DNA from: Sphingobacterium sp. lm-10
GTDB taxonomy: Bacteria > Bacteroidota > Bacteroidia > Sphingobacteriales > Sphingobacteriaceae
NCBI RefSeq assembly: GCF_023554555.1
Contig: NZ_JAMJWC010000001.1
Span: forward strand, 310,001-374,000
DNA: 64,000 bases
Reading direction: 5' to 3'
Of this stretch, positions 29,016 through 38,294 are shown in pieces. How positions within the stretch are numbered: position 1 is the stretch's first letter; each line of letters begins with the position of its first letter. A program made the position numbers and the translations under genes. The notes under the pieces are model-generated. The model made no database searches. It saw only the letters and a list, made by a program, of their open reading frames with translations, and was not told where the DNA came from.

Positions 29016-30260
29016 ATGAAAGAAGAAAGACCCGTAAAAATTAAGGTCGAAGATTTAGTGTTGATTTTCGGAAAGCAAAAAGACAATGCACTGAAGATGC
29101 TAAATGAAGGCCATAGCAAGAAAGAGATATTAGCTAAGACTCATTGTACAGTGGGTATCAACAAGGCAAATTTTGAGATTTATGAAGGTGAGTTCTTCGT
29201 GATCATGGGATTATCCGGCAGTGGAAAGTCTACCTTGTTGCGTTGTCTGAATCGCTTGATTGAGCCAACCGGGGGTAACATCTACATAAATGGAAACGAT
29301 ATTACCCGAAAAAACCACAAGGAACTGCTCGACGTACGTCGTACAGAGATGAGCATGGTGTTCCAAAAATTTGGACTGTTGCCACACCGAAGTATATTAG
29401 ACAATGTGGCTTTTGGTTTGGAGATTCGAGGAGAGGATGTTGAAACAAGAGAAAAAAAGGCTCAACAGGCGATAGATACCGTTGGTCTGCAGGGTTTTGA
29501 ACAGCAATCTCCTGCACAGCTATCCGGAGGTATGCAGCAGCGTGTAGGTTTAGCGCGTGCGCTAACCAATGATCCCGAAGTATTGCTGATGGATGAGGCA
29601 TTTTCTGCTCTGGATCCTTTAATAAAAACCGAAATGCAGGATGAATTGATCAGCCTGCAGAATAAATTGCAAAAGACGGTGGTATTCGTTACGCATGACT
29701 TGGACGAAGCCATTAAGTTAGGTGATCGTATTGTGATTATGAAAGACGGTATTATCGAGCAGATTGGCACAGCAGAGGAAATATTGACTAATCCGGCCAC
29801 ACCGTATGTGGAAGCTTTTGTGGAGAAGGTAGATCGGAAGACGATCATTACGGCAGGCTCGTTGATGCATAAAAAACCAACCACCGTGCGATTTGGCAAA
29901 GATGGTCCAGAGGGAACATTGAGGAAAATGCGTACAACAGGACTGGATGTGCTACCCGTTGTCGACGATAATCAGACTTTCTTAGGTTTTGTGTGGGTCA
30001 ACGAAGTCCTTCAGTGCGCAAAACGACAAGATGCTACCGTGGTCAATGTCCTGAAAAAGGACGTGCCCACCGTCACAACGGACGTGACAGTCGAAGAAAT
30101 GCTGCCATTGATTACGGCCACGCGCTCACCCATAGCCGTCACGAATAAGGATACGGGAGCTTTGCTCGGTATTGTATCCCAAAATTCCGTCGTTATTGAA
30201 GCTACGCGCTTTAACGAGCAAGAGATCACTGAATTGAAAGAAAATGCCAACCACAATTAA
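29016..30260 (+). CDS. proV: Glycine betaine/proline ABC transporter, ATP-binding protein with CBS domains
   Basis: The nucleotide-binding domain has Walker A GLSGSGKST (65-73), signature LSGGMQQR, and Walker B VLLMDEAFSALD, with the QuatAA/ProV-type N-terminal extension (KMLNEGHSKKEIL). Two CBS domains fill the last 130 residues (STKP-like LMHKKPTTVRF onward, and VVNVLKKDVPTVTTD), the usual site of ionic-strength sensing in OpuA-type importers. The length (414) is normal. The permease gene follows 3 bp later and the binding protein gene overlaps that, so all three form one operon. Role: energy supply for uptake of glycine betaine or a related osmoprotectant. Confidence 0.92.
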   Translation: MKEERPVKIKVEDLVLIFGKQKDNALKMLNEGHSKKEILAKTHCTVGINKANFEIYEGEFFVIMGLSGSGKSTLLRCLNRLIEPTGGNIYINGNDITRKNHKELLDVRRTEMSMVFQKFGLLPHRSILDNVAFGLEIRGEDVETREKKAQQAIDTVGLQGFEQQSPAQLSGGMQQRVGLARALTNDPEVLLMDEAFSALDPLIKTEMQDELISLQNKLQKTVVFVTHDLDEAIKLGDRIVIMKDGIIEQIGTAEEILTNPATPYVEAFVEKVDRKTIITAGSLMHKKPTTVRFGKDGPEGTLRKMRTTGLDVLPVVDDNQTFLGFVWVNEVLQCAKRQDATVVNVLKKDVPTVTTDVTVEEMLPLITATRSPIAVTNKDTGALLGIVSQNSVVIEATRFNEQEITELKENANHN

Positions 30261-30263
30261 ATC

Positions 30264-31097
30264 ATGGAAAAGACAATAGATATAGGACAATACATAGCCA
30301 TCGCGGTCAAATGGTTAATGGCGAACCTGCGACCGGTATTTGATTTTATAAAAACATCGGGTAACGCTGGGATTGAAAGTATTGAGTGGGTATTGGTAAC
30401 GATTCCCTTTTTCATCACGATTGCTTTATTTACTGCCGCTGCCTGGCGTTATGCCAGTCGTGGTGTCGCGGCCTTTACATTGGCTGGTTTAGCACTAATT
30501 TATTTGATGGGTTTCTGGGAAGAGACCATGCAGACACTCGCGCTGATTATTTCATCCACCATTATCGCGCTGATTATCGCTATTCCTTTGGGGATTTGGT
30601 CGGCAAAAAACAGCACCGCTCATCGGGTTATTCGTCCTTTGTTAGATTTGATGCAGACCATGCCTGCGTTTGTTTATTTGATTCCTGCAGTATTATTTTT
30701 TAGCATTGGAAAGCTGCCTGGCGCTTTTGCTACCATTATTTTTGCTATGCCGCCTGCGGTTCGCTTAACCGCTTTGGGCATCCAACAAGTGCCGGCAGAT
30801 GTATTGGAGGCGGCACGCTCATTAGGAGCTACGCAAAAGCAGATCTTGTTTAAAGTAGAATTGCCTTTGGCGCTTAAAACAATTTTAACAGGTGTTAATC
30901 AGACCATCTTGCTATCGCTATCGATGGTCGTGATTGCCGGAATGATTGCCGCCGGTGGGTTAGGAGAGAAGGTGCTGGAAGGAATTAACAATCTCGATAT
31001 TGGTTTGGGGTTTGAAAGCGGTCTATCCGTGGTGATTTTAGCCATTGTGCTGGACCGTATCACACAGGGTTTTGGCAATAAAATGAGTGTAAAATGA
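30264..31097 (+). CDS. proW: Glycine betaine/proline ABC transporter, permease
   Basis: A 277-residue inner-membrane protein with about seven helices and the binding-protein-dependent transport signature EAARSLGATQKQILFKVELPLA, which contacts the ATPase. ProW-type features include DLMQTMPAFVYLIPAVLFF. It follows the ATPase gene by 3 bp and overlaps the binding protein gene by 4 bp. It should form a homodimeric channel. Confidence 0.92.
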   Translation: MEKTIDIGQYIAIAVKWLMANLRPVFDFIKTSGNAGIESIEWVLVTIPFFITIALFTAAAWRYASRGVAAFTLAGLALIYLMGFWEETMQTLALIISSTIIALIIAIPLGIWSAKNSTAHRVIRPLLDLMQTMPAFVYLIPAVLFFSIGKLPGAFATIIFAMPPAVRLTALGIQQVPADVLEAARSLGATQKQILFKVELPLALKTILTGVNQTILLSLSMVVIAGMIAAGGLGEKVLEGINNLDIGLGFESGLSVVILAIVLDRITQGFGNKMSVK

Positions 31098-31945
31098 GAC
31101 GTATAATATATTTTGTTTGCTTCTATCTTGGCCTCTTTCTATTGTTTGGAAGTTGCGGGGGAAGGATCGGTAAGCGTATTAGTATGGGAATGGTTGAGGG
31201 TTGGGCAGAAGGTAATGCCATGACCCTTGTAACCAAAGAGTTCCTGACGCAGAAAGGTTATCTGGTGGTAACGCATAAAGCGGCTCCAAACTTATTATTG
31301 GCTTCCATGGATAATGGCGATACCGATGTGTTTATGAACGTGTGGCTTCCCACTACCCATGGTGATAAAGTGGCACCTTTTGGTCATATAAAGAGTGCTG
31401 GTATTAATTACGAAGGAGCTCGCTTGGGATTGGTAGTGCCGAAATATGTTGATATCAATTCCATCGAAGAACTGAACGACAATAAAGATAAGTTCGGTGG
31501 TCGGATAGTTGGTATTGAACGTGGATCTGGCATGGCGACCTACACGGATAGCGTTATAATGGCCTATGATTTGGATTATCGACAGTTAAATTCTTCAATG
31601 ATTGCGATGGCTTCCGAGCTGCAGAAAGCGATAGACGAGCAACGATGGATTGTCGTAACGGCATGGCAACCGCACTGGCTTTTTGGGCGATATGATGTGA
31701 AGTTTTTAGAAGATCCAAAGAAGATATACGGCGATACCGAGCATATAGAAACATTCGTGCGCGAGGATTTTGAGTTGGATTATCCAGCCGTTTATCGCTA
31801 TTTTCAACATGCTTTTTTTGAGGAGGATGTGTTGTCAGATTTATTGACGCGGATGGAAGCCAGTAAAAATGAAAAAGAAACTGCCCGGGAGTGGGTAGAA
31901 GAAAATCAAGAACTGCTCAACTCCTGGTGGGACGATAGAGAATAA
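31094..31945 (+). CDS. proX: Glycine betaine ABC transporter, substrate-binding lipoprotein
   Basis: The signal ends in LFGSC, giving a lipoprotein. The mature part is an OpuAC-type binding protein: MGMVEGWAEGNAMT near residue 32, DVFMNVWLPTTHGD near 95, and WIVVTAWQPHWLFG near 192. The Trp residues at these three places are those expected to build the aromatic cage for quaternary ammonium ligands. It is separate from the permease, unlike fused OpuAC proteins. A strong terminator follows. The exact ligand (glycine betaine, proline betaine, choline) is not decidable from sequence reading. Confidence 0.9.
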   Translation: MRRIIYFVCFYLGLFLLFGSCGGRIGKRISMGMVEGWAEGNAMTLVTKEFLTQKGYLVVTHKAAPNLLLASMDNGDTDVFMNVWLPTTHGDKVAPFGHIKSAGINYEGARLGLVVPKYVDINSIEELNDNKDKFGGRIVGIERGSGMATYTDSVIMAYDLDYRQLNSSMIAMASELQKAIDEQRWIVVTAWQPHWLFGRYDVKFLEDPKKIYGDTEHIETFVREDFELDYPAVYRYFQHAFFEEDVLSDLLTRMEASKNEKETAREWVEENQELLNSWWDDRE

Positions 31946-31949
31946 ATAA

Positions 31950-31981
31950 ATAAAGGCATCCTAATCGGGATGCCTTTATTT
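31950..31981 (+). terminator. Rho-independent terminator of the betaine transporter operon
   Basis: Perfect 12-bp arms (31950-31961 and 31968-31979, six-base loop) with flanking A and T runs, five bases after the stop codon. Confidence 0.88.
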
Positions 31982-32022
31982 GTAGTATATTTAATTGTCC
32001 AAACTAGATAATCGAAGACCTT

Positions 32023-32122
32023 AAAAAATGCGTCATTGCGAGGAAGTATGACGAAGCAATCTGAATTTTACGAACATAAGATTGCGTCGTCGTCGTTCCT
32101 CCTTCTCGCAATGACGTTTTTA
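32023..32122. repeat. ~100-bp interrupted palindrome (interspersed-repeat-like)
   Basis: The outer arms CGTCATTGCGAG (32031-32042) and CTCGCAATGACG (32105-32116) are exact inverted copies, and inner arms GCAATCT (32056-32062) and AGATTGC (32079-32085) pair again. The core CGTCATTGCGAGGA...ACGAAGCAATCT is a sequence type met as dispersed palindromic repeats in several bacterial genomes. It lies between two convergent operons and holds no gene. No transposase is nearby. Confidence 0.6.
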
Positions 32123-32205
32123 GGTTACTTTTAATTTAAAAAGTAGCATTTTTACTTATCCAAGCTGTCTTGATAGAAAGTAACCATGATAGACCGTTGA
32201 AATCC

Positions 32206-33402
32206 CTATTCCCGGACTTGTCCTTCTCCAAATACATAGTACTTGTTGGTGACCAATTGCTCTAAACCAAGTGGACCACGATGATGCAATTTATCCGTAC
32301 TAATGGCTAACTCTGCACCAACGCCCATTTGCCCGCCGTCGGTGAAGCGTGTCGATGCATTATGATATACGGCAGCACAGTCTACCTGCTCCATAAAAGC
32401 TTGTGCTTTTTGTGTGTCGGTACTAAAGATGATCGCCGAATGCCCGCCACTACAGTTGTTGATTTTCTCGACCGCGGCAGGAAGATCAGCTGCCAAACCG
32501 ATAGCAATCTTTTTCGCCAGAAATTCTTCGTGCCAAGCCTCATCTGGAAGCGATTGGGAGGAAGCAAAATAGCTGCGAAGCGGCTCATCGGCCAATATCT
32601 CGACAGATTCTTTGGCAAAATGCTTACCTAACTCCCGTACTCTTTCTTCAAAATTCGGCAAGGCCGGATTGATCAAAATTTTATCTAACGCGTTGCAAGC
32701 ACTGATCTTATCGATTTTGGAATGCACGACCACTTTTAAAGCCATCTCCCAATCGGCATCCCCGCTGATGTAAGCAAAGTTATTGCCTCGCCCACTAATC
32801 AATACTGCACAGCGTGCATGTTCTTTTACGAAAGCAATCAATCGTTCGCCACCTCGGGGTACGATAAGATCTAGCCTTTGCGGAGGGTTGCGTAAAAACT
32901 CCTGTGTATCTTCCCGGTTTAGTGTGAGCAGTTGAATCCAATCTTTTGGTAACTCATGTTCAGCTAAGGCACGATGCCAACAATCTACGAGCGCCTGATT
33001 GGTATGTACTGCTTCTTTGCCACCTTTCAATAAGATACGGTTATTCGCTTTAAAAGCAAGTACCGCCGCCTCGATAGTCACATCCGGTCGTGATTCATAG
33101 ATAATCATGATGGTACCGAATGGCGCTGTCTGATTAACGATGTGTAAACCATTTTCTAAAGTAAGATCGGAGATGGTTTTGCCAACAGGATCTTCCTGTC
33201 CGGCTACTGCGCGAACCGCACGGATCATCTCGTCGATTTTCTTGTCATTAACCAGCAATCGGTCATAAAGAGCCTGATCCTGCCCCTGAAAATTGGCAAT
33301 ATCTTCTGCGTTCGCCGCTAGAATTTCCGTGCGACTATTGTCTAATATGTTGATCATTGACGTCAACACCTGATTTTTAATGTCTGTATGTAAACGTTTC
33401 AT
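32206..33402 (-). CDS. proA: Glutamate-5-semialdehyde dehydrogenase (gamma-glutamyl phosphate reductase)
   Basis: The second enzyme of proline synthesis, reducing gamma-glutamyl phosphate with NADPH. The 398-residue protein has ProA features: IIYESRPDVTIEAAVLAFK, NRILLKGGKEA, DLIVPRGGERL, and the catalytic Cys region SKIDKISACNALDKIL. The terminal part VGAELAISTDKLHHRGPLGLEQL is also family-typical. It is the last gene of a proC-proB-proA operon, 39 bp after proB. The length is slightly below the E. coli enzyme and normal for the family. Confidence 0.95.
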   Translation of the reverse strand: MKRLHTDIKNQVLTSMINILDNSRTEILAANAEDIANFQGQDQALYDRLLVNDKKIDEMIRAVRAVAGQEDPVGKTISDLTLENGLHIVNQTAPFGTIMIIYESRPDVTIEAAVLAFKANNRILLKGGKEAVHTNQALVDCWHRALAEHELPKDWIQLLTLNREDTQEFLRNPPQRLDLIVPRGGERLIAFVKEHARCAVLISGRGNNFAYISGDADWEMALKVVVHSKIDKISACNALDKILINPALPNFEERVRELGKHFAKESVEILADEPLRSYFASSQSLPDEAWHEEFLAKKIAIGLAADLPAAVEKINNCSGGHSAIIFSTDTQKAQAFMEQVDCAAVYHNASTRFTDGGQMGVGAELAISTDKLHHRGPLGLEQLVTNKYYVFGEGQVRE

Positions 33403-33440
33403 GTTATCTTTTCTTTTTAATATATTAATCAGTTTTTGGA

Positions 33441-34241
33441 CTACACAGTAAACTTCGTACCCACGTCCATGCCATTCACAATATCGAGCACGACATTTGG
33501 TCGTTTACCATTTGCAATATAGGTGGTAATGCCCAGATTGGCGGTCTTTTTGGCAATATTTAGTTTGGATTTCATACCACCACGACCTTGTGCTTCGCCC
33601 TTGGTGCTTTCTTGTACGAATTGCTCCACGGGCTCATCCGCACTGATGTGACTCAGTAACTCACTGTCCGGATCCTCCGGATGCCCGCTGAAGAAGCCGT
33701 CGGCATCCGTCAATAGGATAAGCATATCTGCCTGAATTAGTTCTGCTACCAAGCTCGCTAATTCATCATTGTCCGTAAAAGTGGACATCGATAAGGATAC
33801 AGCATCATCTTCATTGGCAATTGGCACAACGCCTTCCTGAAGTAGCCCCTCGTAACAGTTAATCATATTCTCGCGGTGGGGACCAGCATCAAAATCTCTT
33901 TTCGTAGCCAGCACCTGCGCGCATCTTATTCCGTAGGAACGAAATAAGGTATAATAATGCCGCATCATACGCGGTTGTCCAATCGCGGAGAATACCTGGC
34001 GACGAATAATTTTATCATCTGTTTTCAACTGATGACGCATCACCTCTTTTCCGGCGATCACGGAGCCAGATGATACCAACACGGTCATGATGTCTTGTTC
34101 ATGTAGGTAGGCAATCTGGTCTACCAATTTTTGAAGCACCTTTTCTACGATGCGATTGTCTTTATTCGTGATAACGTGTGTCCCCACTTTGATGACTACA
34201 CGCTTTATAGTTTTAGAATCTTTCTCTGTTGTATTATGCAT
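33441..34241 (-). CDS. proB: Glutamate 5-kinase, short form without PUA domain
   Basis: The first enzyme of proline synthesis. The amino-acid-kinase fold is complete: VVIKVGTHVIT at the start, LVSSGSVIAG, and the ADP-binding portion LLTDADGFFSGHPEDPDSELL with GRGGMKSKLNIAK. It ends at residue 266, so the C-terminal PUA domain found in the E. coli protein is absent, a known natural variant. Feedback control by proline resides in the kinase domain and may still occur. It overlaps the end of proC by 8 bp, indicating translational coupling. Confidence 0.93.
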   Translation of the reverse strand: MHNTTEKDSKTIKRVVIKVGTHVITNKDNRIVEKVLQKLVDQIAYLHEQDIMTVLVSSGSVIAGKEVMRHQLKTDDKIIRRQVFSAIGQPRMMRHYYTLFRSYGIRCAQVLATKRDFDAGPHRENMINCYEGLLQEGVVPIANEDDAVSLSMSTFTDNDELASLVAELIQADMLILLTDADGFFSGHPEDPDSELLSHISADEPVEQFVQESTKGEAQGRGGMKSKLNIAKKTANLGITTYIANGKRPNVVLDIVNGMDVGTKFTV

Positions 34242-35049
34242 GGTTAAATTCTTTTCCCAATTCTACCGCTCGGTTGAATGCAGCATAAGCGGCCTCTTTA
34301 ATTTGTTCTTTTACGTTATTATCTTCCATGGAGTCCAGCGCAGCTTGTGTAGTGCCACCTTTGGAGGCTACTTTGGCCATCCAGGCATTTGGATCTAAAT
34401 CGGATGAACCGAAAAGCTCCACAGCGCCTGCAAATGTCTGGTACACTAAAGTACGTGCTTCTCTACCAGAGAATCCCATTTGTTGTGCTGCCTCCATCAT
34501 GGATTGCATAAAATAAAAAATGTAAGCGGGGCCGCTACCGGAGATTCCTGTAGAAGCGTCGATGTCATTTTCGGTATCTAAATAAATAGAGCGACCGGTT
34601 GTGTCTAATAACTGTTTGATCGTAGAACGCTCCAATCGAGAAACCTCTTTGGATGCGGTAAAGGACGTCATTCCTAATCCAACTTGTGCAGGCAGGTTAG
34701 GCATGGCACGAATAACTTTTGTCATGCCGAGTCCTTCTTGTATCACTTTGATGGTGACGCCCGCCATGATGGAAACAAAGACCTGTTCGTCATTTACAAA
34801 CGGTTTCATTTCCTCCATCAAACCTTGTGCATGATTCGGTTTGACTGCAATAAATATCACGTCTGCCTCGGGCAAGCAGGCACTAAGCTCCGTATAACCA
34901 TCCAACAATGGATTGCGTGATAGTTCGGCTACCCGTTCCTCTGATTTGTCTAAAATCATCAGATCGTTAGTCTTTAAAATAGTAGATTTTGCAATAGCTT
35001 CCGCGTAGGTGAAGCCCATATTCCCCCCTCCAATTACAAGTACTTTCAT
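34234..35049 (-). CDS. proC: Pyrroline-5-carboxylate reductase
   Basis: The last enzyme of proline synthesis, using NAD(P)H. It has the N-terminal Rossmann motif VIGGGNMG, FIAVKPNHA, RAMPNLPAQVGLGMT, and the signature GISGSGPAYIFYFMQSM. The length (271) is normal. It is the first gene of the proC-proB-proA operon, so the entire glutamate-to-proline path is coded by one transcript next to the betaine importer. Confidence 0.95.
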   Translation of the reverse strand: MKVLVIGGGNMGFTYAEAIAKSTILKTNDLMILDKSEERVAELSRNPLLDGYTELSACLPEADVIFIAVKPNHAQGLMEEMKPFVNDEQVFVSIMAGVTIKVIQEGLGMTKVIRAMPNLPAQVGLGMTSFTASKEVSRLERSTIKQLLDTTGRSIYLDTENDIDASTGISGSGPAYIFYFMQSMMEAAQQMGFSGREARTLVYQTFAGAVELFGSSDLDPNAWMAKVASKGGTTQAALDSMEDNNVKEQIKEAAYAAFNRAVELGKEFNHA

Positions 35050-35385
35050 AGATATGTAATATTGATTTTAAAAATTTTGAAAATGAAGATTTTCTTCACT
35101 TTTCCATCTAAAATGAAGCAATATTCGTGCAAAATGCACTAAAATCACTTGTTTTATGCGATTTTTTGTATAATTCTGATTTCATAAAAATGGGATTTCA
35201 TACGTATTTATAGCCTATCTCTCTCCAAAGCTATAATATTACATAAGACTGCAATTGTGTCATAACTACACTTTGGTATGGCAGGTAGCTTCGCGCTGGC
35301 TGCCAAATAAGAGGTTGGTGTAAGTTTCTGAGATATTTTTGTAAAGAAATGCCCTCGACGAGATCGAATGACTATGAAAAAGCAA

Positions 35386-35412
35386 AACGCCTATATCAAA
35401 GATATAGGCGTT
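35386..35412 (-). terminator. Hairpin with T-tail, second terminator of the DUF4397 gene
   Basis: Perfect 12-bp arms (35386-35397 and 35401-35412, three-base loop). On the minus strand it is followed by TTTTGCTTTTT, so it reads as a terminator for the lipoprotein gene upstream on that strand. Confidence 0.65.
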
Positions 35413-35433
35413 AAAGTAAATTGCGCATATGCG

Positions 35434-35467
35434 AAAACCCCCATATTTTTATAAAAATATGGGGGTT
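35434..35467 (-). terminator. First terminator of the DUF4397 gene
   Basis: Perfect 15-bp arms (35436-35450 and 35453-35467) with a two-base loop, located about 22 bp after the stop codon of the minus-strand gene and followed on that strand by a short T run. Confidence 0.7.
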
Positions 35468-35488
35468 AATATCATTCGCTTGAAAGGT

Positions 35489-36223
35489 CTATTGACCAGA
35501 GAAGAACACGCCAATTTTTAAAGCTTTTGCCTTTTCCTCTGCACTTTCGCCTGTAGAAGCTTTATCTCCTAGTAAAACGATGGAAATATAACTATTTGAT
35601 CTAAAATCATATGATGCTAGTTTTGCTAACTCTTGTCCATCCAGCGTTTTAACTATAATATCAGCTGCACCCGCATCCCTCGGGCTAAGGATAAACCTCT
35701 CGCTAGTCACTGCATTTGCTTGGGTTTCCGGAACGCGATTACTTAAAGTCTCTACCTTTTGGCCACCAATAAATAGATCTACTGCTTCTACTCCTTCTCC
35801 TAAATTCAAAAATCGAATTCTTGTTTTGGTTTCGGTGCTTTGATCTGGGGTGTCGTTAAGTAATAGAAATTTTGCAGGAATAGCTTTTCCATAGATATAT
35901 GCCGAATAGTATTTGTCGACTGCAGTTCTGATAGGTGCTTTATCTATCAAAATTTGATTAGTTGTTTGATTAAGAACTGTTAGTGTTAGATCGTTCAAAT
36001 TGGTATTGAAAAGTGCGCCTGAATTTTCGCTATACCGAAGGGTTCCCAATGTTTGGTCAACAAATCTTAATTGTGTTCCTGAAAGTGGAGAATATGCATT
36101 TATAACAGAAATTCTAGAACCCGGAACGGCAGGAGCGGGCTCCTCATTTTTCATACAGCTTCCAAACAACACCACGCTCAGTGCTATCGCACAAGCTTTC
36201 TTTAAGTTCACTAATTGTTTCAT
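35489..36223 (-). CDS. DUF4397 lipoprotein
   Basis: A 244-residue exported protein with a lipobox ending FGSC and a DUF4397-type beta domain (SRISVINAYSPLSGTQLRFVD; RIRFLNLGEGVEAVDLFIGGQ). DUF4397 proteins are surface or periplasmic beta proteins of unknown role that often occur in Bacteroidota and have two repeats of this strand pattern, as seen here around residues 37 and 134. It is a single-gene unit with two terminators after it. Confidence 0.78.
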   Translation of the reverse strand: MKQLVNLKKACAIALSVVLFGSCMKNEEPAPAVPGSRISVINAYSPLSGTQLRFVDQTLGTLRYSENSGALFNTNLNDLTLTVLNQTTNQILIDKAPIRTAVDKYYSAYIYGKAIPAKFLLLNDTPDQSTETKTRIRFLNLGEGVEAVDLFIGGQKVETLSNRVPETQANAVTSERFILSPRDAGAADIIVKTLDGQELAKLASYDFRSNSYISIVLLGDKASTGESAEEKAKALKIGVFFSGQ

Positions 36224-36339
36224 GTAGATTTTACGTTAGTCTTTTTATTATAGTAATTTTTTATTTACCCATTATACGGTTGTTAGTAGCGCTTCGCTAC
36301 AAGCGTTTATTAATTTTTACGGAGATTGGCTAAAAATAC

Positions 36340-36368
36340 AAAGAGGTTGCCACAATGGCAACCTCTTT
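36340..36368 (-). terminator. Rho-independent terminator of grpE-dnaJ
   Basis: Perfect 13-bp arms (36340-36352 and 36356-36368, loop of three). On the minus strand the hairpin is followed by five T, about 50 bp after the dnaJ stop. Confidence 0.8.
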
Positions 36369-36420
36369 AATACTAGCAATTTTGTATTTCCTATCGGTAG
36401 GCAGATAGGAACGCTGACTA

Positions 36421-37587
36421 TTATTCGAAATATTCTTTGATGCGCTCAAAGAATGACTTTTCATTCTTACCAGGTTGTGGCTTGAAATTAGAAGATTCTT
36501 TCAATTTTTCTAAGACATCACGCTCTTCCTTAGAAACTGCTTTTGGTGTCCAGACATTTACGTAAACCAATTGATCACCTTTATGATAGGAGTTGACTTC
36601 TGGAAGTCCTTTACCTTTCAGGCGTAAAATTTTGCCGCCTTGTGTGCCGGGCTCGATCTTGATCTTTGCCTTACCATCGATGGTTGGGATCTCTACACTA
36701 GTGCCTAATGCTGCATCTGCAAAATTGATATACAAATCGTAAATTACATTGATGCCATCGCGTTTCAACGACTCGTGAGGAGTTTCTTCCACAAGAATGA
36801 TCAAATCTCCAGGGATGCCGCCACGAGGAGCTGCATTACCTTTGCCACTCATAGACAATTGCATGCCTTCGCTTACGCCAGCTGGAATATTGATGGTGAT
36901 GTTCTCATCACTACGTGTCAAGCCCTCACCTTTACAAGTAGTACATTTAGCGGTGATTTCGATGCCTTCTCCATTACAAGTCGGACAAGTGCTAGTCGTT
37001 TGCATCTGGCCAAGAATGGTGTTGGTGACACGTCTTACCGAGCCAGAGCCATTACAGGTGCTACACGTGTGGTAAGAGCTCTTGTCTTTGGCACCAGTGC
37101 CATCACATGTCTGGCAAGCGACCTGTTTGTTGACTTTAATTTTTTTCTCTACACCCTGGGCAACTTCTTCCAGCGTGAGTTTTATTTTTACGCGTAAATT
37201 GGATCCGCGTTGTACACGACGACCGCCACCACGTGAGCCGCCACCGCCGAAAAAGCCTTCAAACGGATTGCCGCCACCGCCGCCACCGAAAATATCTCCA
37301 AATTGGCTGAAGATATCATCCATGTTCATGCCGCCTGCACCGCCCCCATATCCACCGGCAGCACTATTTCCTGCATGACCAAATTGATCGTAGCGTCTGC
37401 GTTTCTCCGGATTGCTAAGTACCTCGTAGGCTTCCGCAGCTTCCTTAAATTTTTCTTCTGCTGCTGCATCATCCGGATTTTTGTCCGGGTGGTGCTTAAT
37501 CGCAAGCTTGCGGTAAGAAGACTTAATCTCTGCGGCTTCTGCTCCTCTTGAAACACCTAATACGTCGTAGTAATCTCTTTTTGACAT
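36421..37587 (-). CDS. dnaJ: Chaperone DnaJ (Hsp40)
   Basis: A full-length type I J-protein of 388 residues: J domain with HPD (residues about 33-35), a Gly/Phe-rich linker (GGYGGGAGG to GGGGSRGGG), four zinc-binding CxxCxGxG motifs ([32 protein letters not shown]), and the C-terminal substrate domain. It stimulates DnaK ATPase activity and presents unfolded clients. It follows grpE by 11 bp in the same operon; dnaK is not in the window. Confidence 0.97.
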   Translation of the reverse strand: MSKRDYYDVLGVSRGAEAAEIKSSYRKLAIKHHPDKNPDDAAAEEKFKEAAEAYEVLSNPEKRRRYDQFGHAGNSAAGGYGGGAGGMNMDDIFSQFGDIFGGGGGGNPFEGFFGGGGSRGGGRRVQRGSNLRVKIKLTLEEVAQGVEKKIKVNKQVACQTCDGTGAKDKSSYHTCSTCNGSGSVRRVTNTILGQMQTTSTCPTCNGEGIEITAKCTTCKGEGLTRSDENITINIPAGVSEGMQLSMSGKGNAAPRGGIPGDLIILVEETPHESLKRDGINVIYDLYINFADAALGTSVEIPTIDGKAKIKIEPGTQGGKILRLKGKGLPEVNSYHKGDQLVYVNVWTPKAVSKEERDVLEKLKESSNFKPQPGKNEKSFFERIKEYFE

Positions 37588-37598
37588 CTTTTCCTTTT

Positions 37599-38147
37599 CT
37601 ATTGACCAATCACCACTTTGGCAAATCGGATTACTTTATCATTCAATATATACCCTTTCTCCACTACATCGATCACTTTGTTTTTCATGTCGTCTGTAGG
37701 AGCGGGGATTGCCGTAATAGCTTCCTGAAATTCCGAATCGAATGCCTGGCCAACTACGTCCATTTCTTTCAGACCTTGTTGCTCCATCAATTTTCTAAAC
37801 TTAGTATTGACTAACTCAACCCCTTCTTTCACGGTAGCTACATCTTGCGCTGCCGCCATCGAAATAATGGCGCGATCCATATCATCCAGCACAGGTAAAA
37901 GTTTTCCAATTACTTCTTTTCCGGCAGATTGAATAATTTCTATCTTCTCGCGAGAGGTTCTTTTTTTGTAATTCTCAAATTCAGCAAGCAGGCGTGCATA
38001 TTTGTCCTGTGCTTCCTCTAATTTTACAGCGACATCCGAATCCTCGACAGCTTCTGTCGCCTCTTGCTCACTGTTTTCCTCATTGGAAACAAGGTTATCT
38101 TGCTCCAAACTCTCTTCTTCTTGATTATGTTCGTGTTCGTTTACCAT
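37599..38147 (-). CDS. grpE: Nucleotide exchange factor GrpE
   Basis: A 182-residue protein with an acidic N-terminal part, a long coiled coil (around residues 45-95, [19 protein letters not shown]), and the beta-wing domain with [13 protein letters not shown] and the closing strand [11 protein letters not shown]. It releases ADP from DnaK. It heads the grpE-dnaJ operon. A sigma-54-like sequence and an inverted repeat lie upstream. Confidence 0.95.
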   Translation of the reverse strand: MVNEHEHNQEEESLEQDNLVSNEENSEQEATEAVEDSDVAVKLEEAQDKYARLLAEFENYKKRTSREKIEIIQSAGKEVIGKLLPVLDDMDRAIISMAAAQDVATVKEGVELVNTKFRKLMEQQGLKEMDVVGQAFDSEFQEAITAIPAPTDDMKNKVIDVVEKGYILNDKVIRFAKVVIGQ

Positions 38148-38189
38148 TACGCTATACTATAAAACAATCCCTAGTTGTCCCCAAGGATG

Positions 38190-38232
38190 TTCAATTTTTT
38201 TGCCAATACCAGATTCGCCGACAGCCTGTCAG
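38190..38232 (-). promoter_or_regulatory. Candidate sigma-54-like promoter and inverted repeat upstream of grpE
   Basis: On the minus strand TTGGCA (38206-38201) is followed after six bases by TTGAA (38194-38190), about 40 bp before grpE. Just upstream of it 38232-38218 reads as an imperfect inverted repeat (CTGACAG/CTGTCGG). TTGGCA-N6-TTGA with an upstream CTGACA-type repeat resembles patterns I recall before stress genes of Bacteroidota. The sigma-54 assignment is tentative: the match to TGGCAC-N5-TTGC is imperfect. Confidence 0.35.
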
Positions 38233-38294
38233 TTTTCAATGGTATGAACAAACAATTTGTCTGCTTTGTGTAATTGTGTCAGTTATTGACGGTC

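Larger units (their letters stand above)
35050..35488. other. Intergenic region upstream of the proline operon
   Basis: About 440 bp. The right half holds two strong hairpins that terminate the minus-strand DUF4397 gene; the left half is AT-rich and must contain the proC promoter and leader. No open frame was found. Confidence 0.4.
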
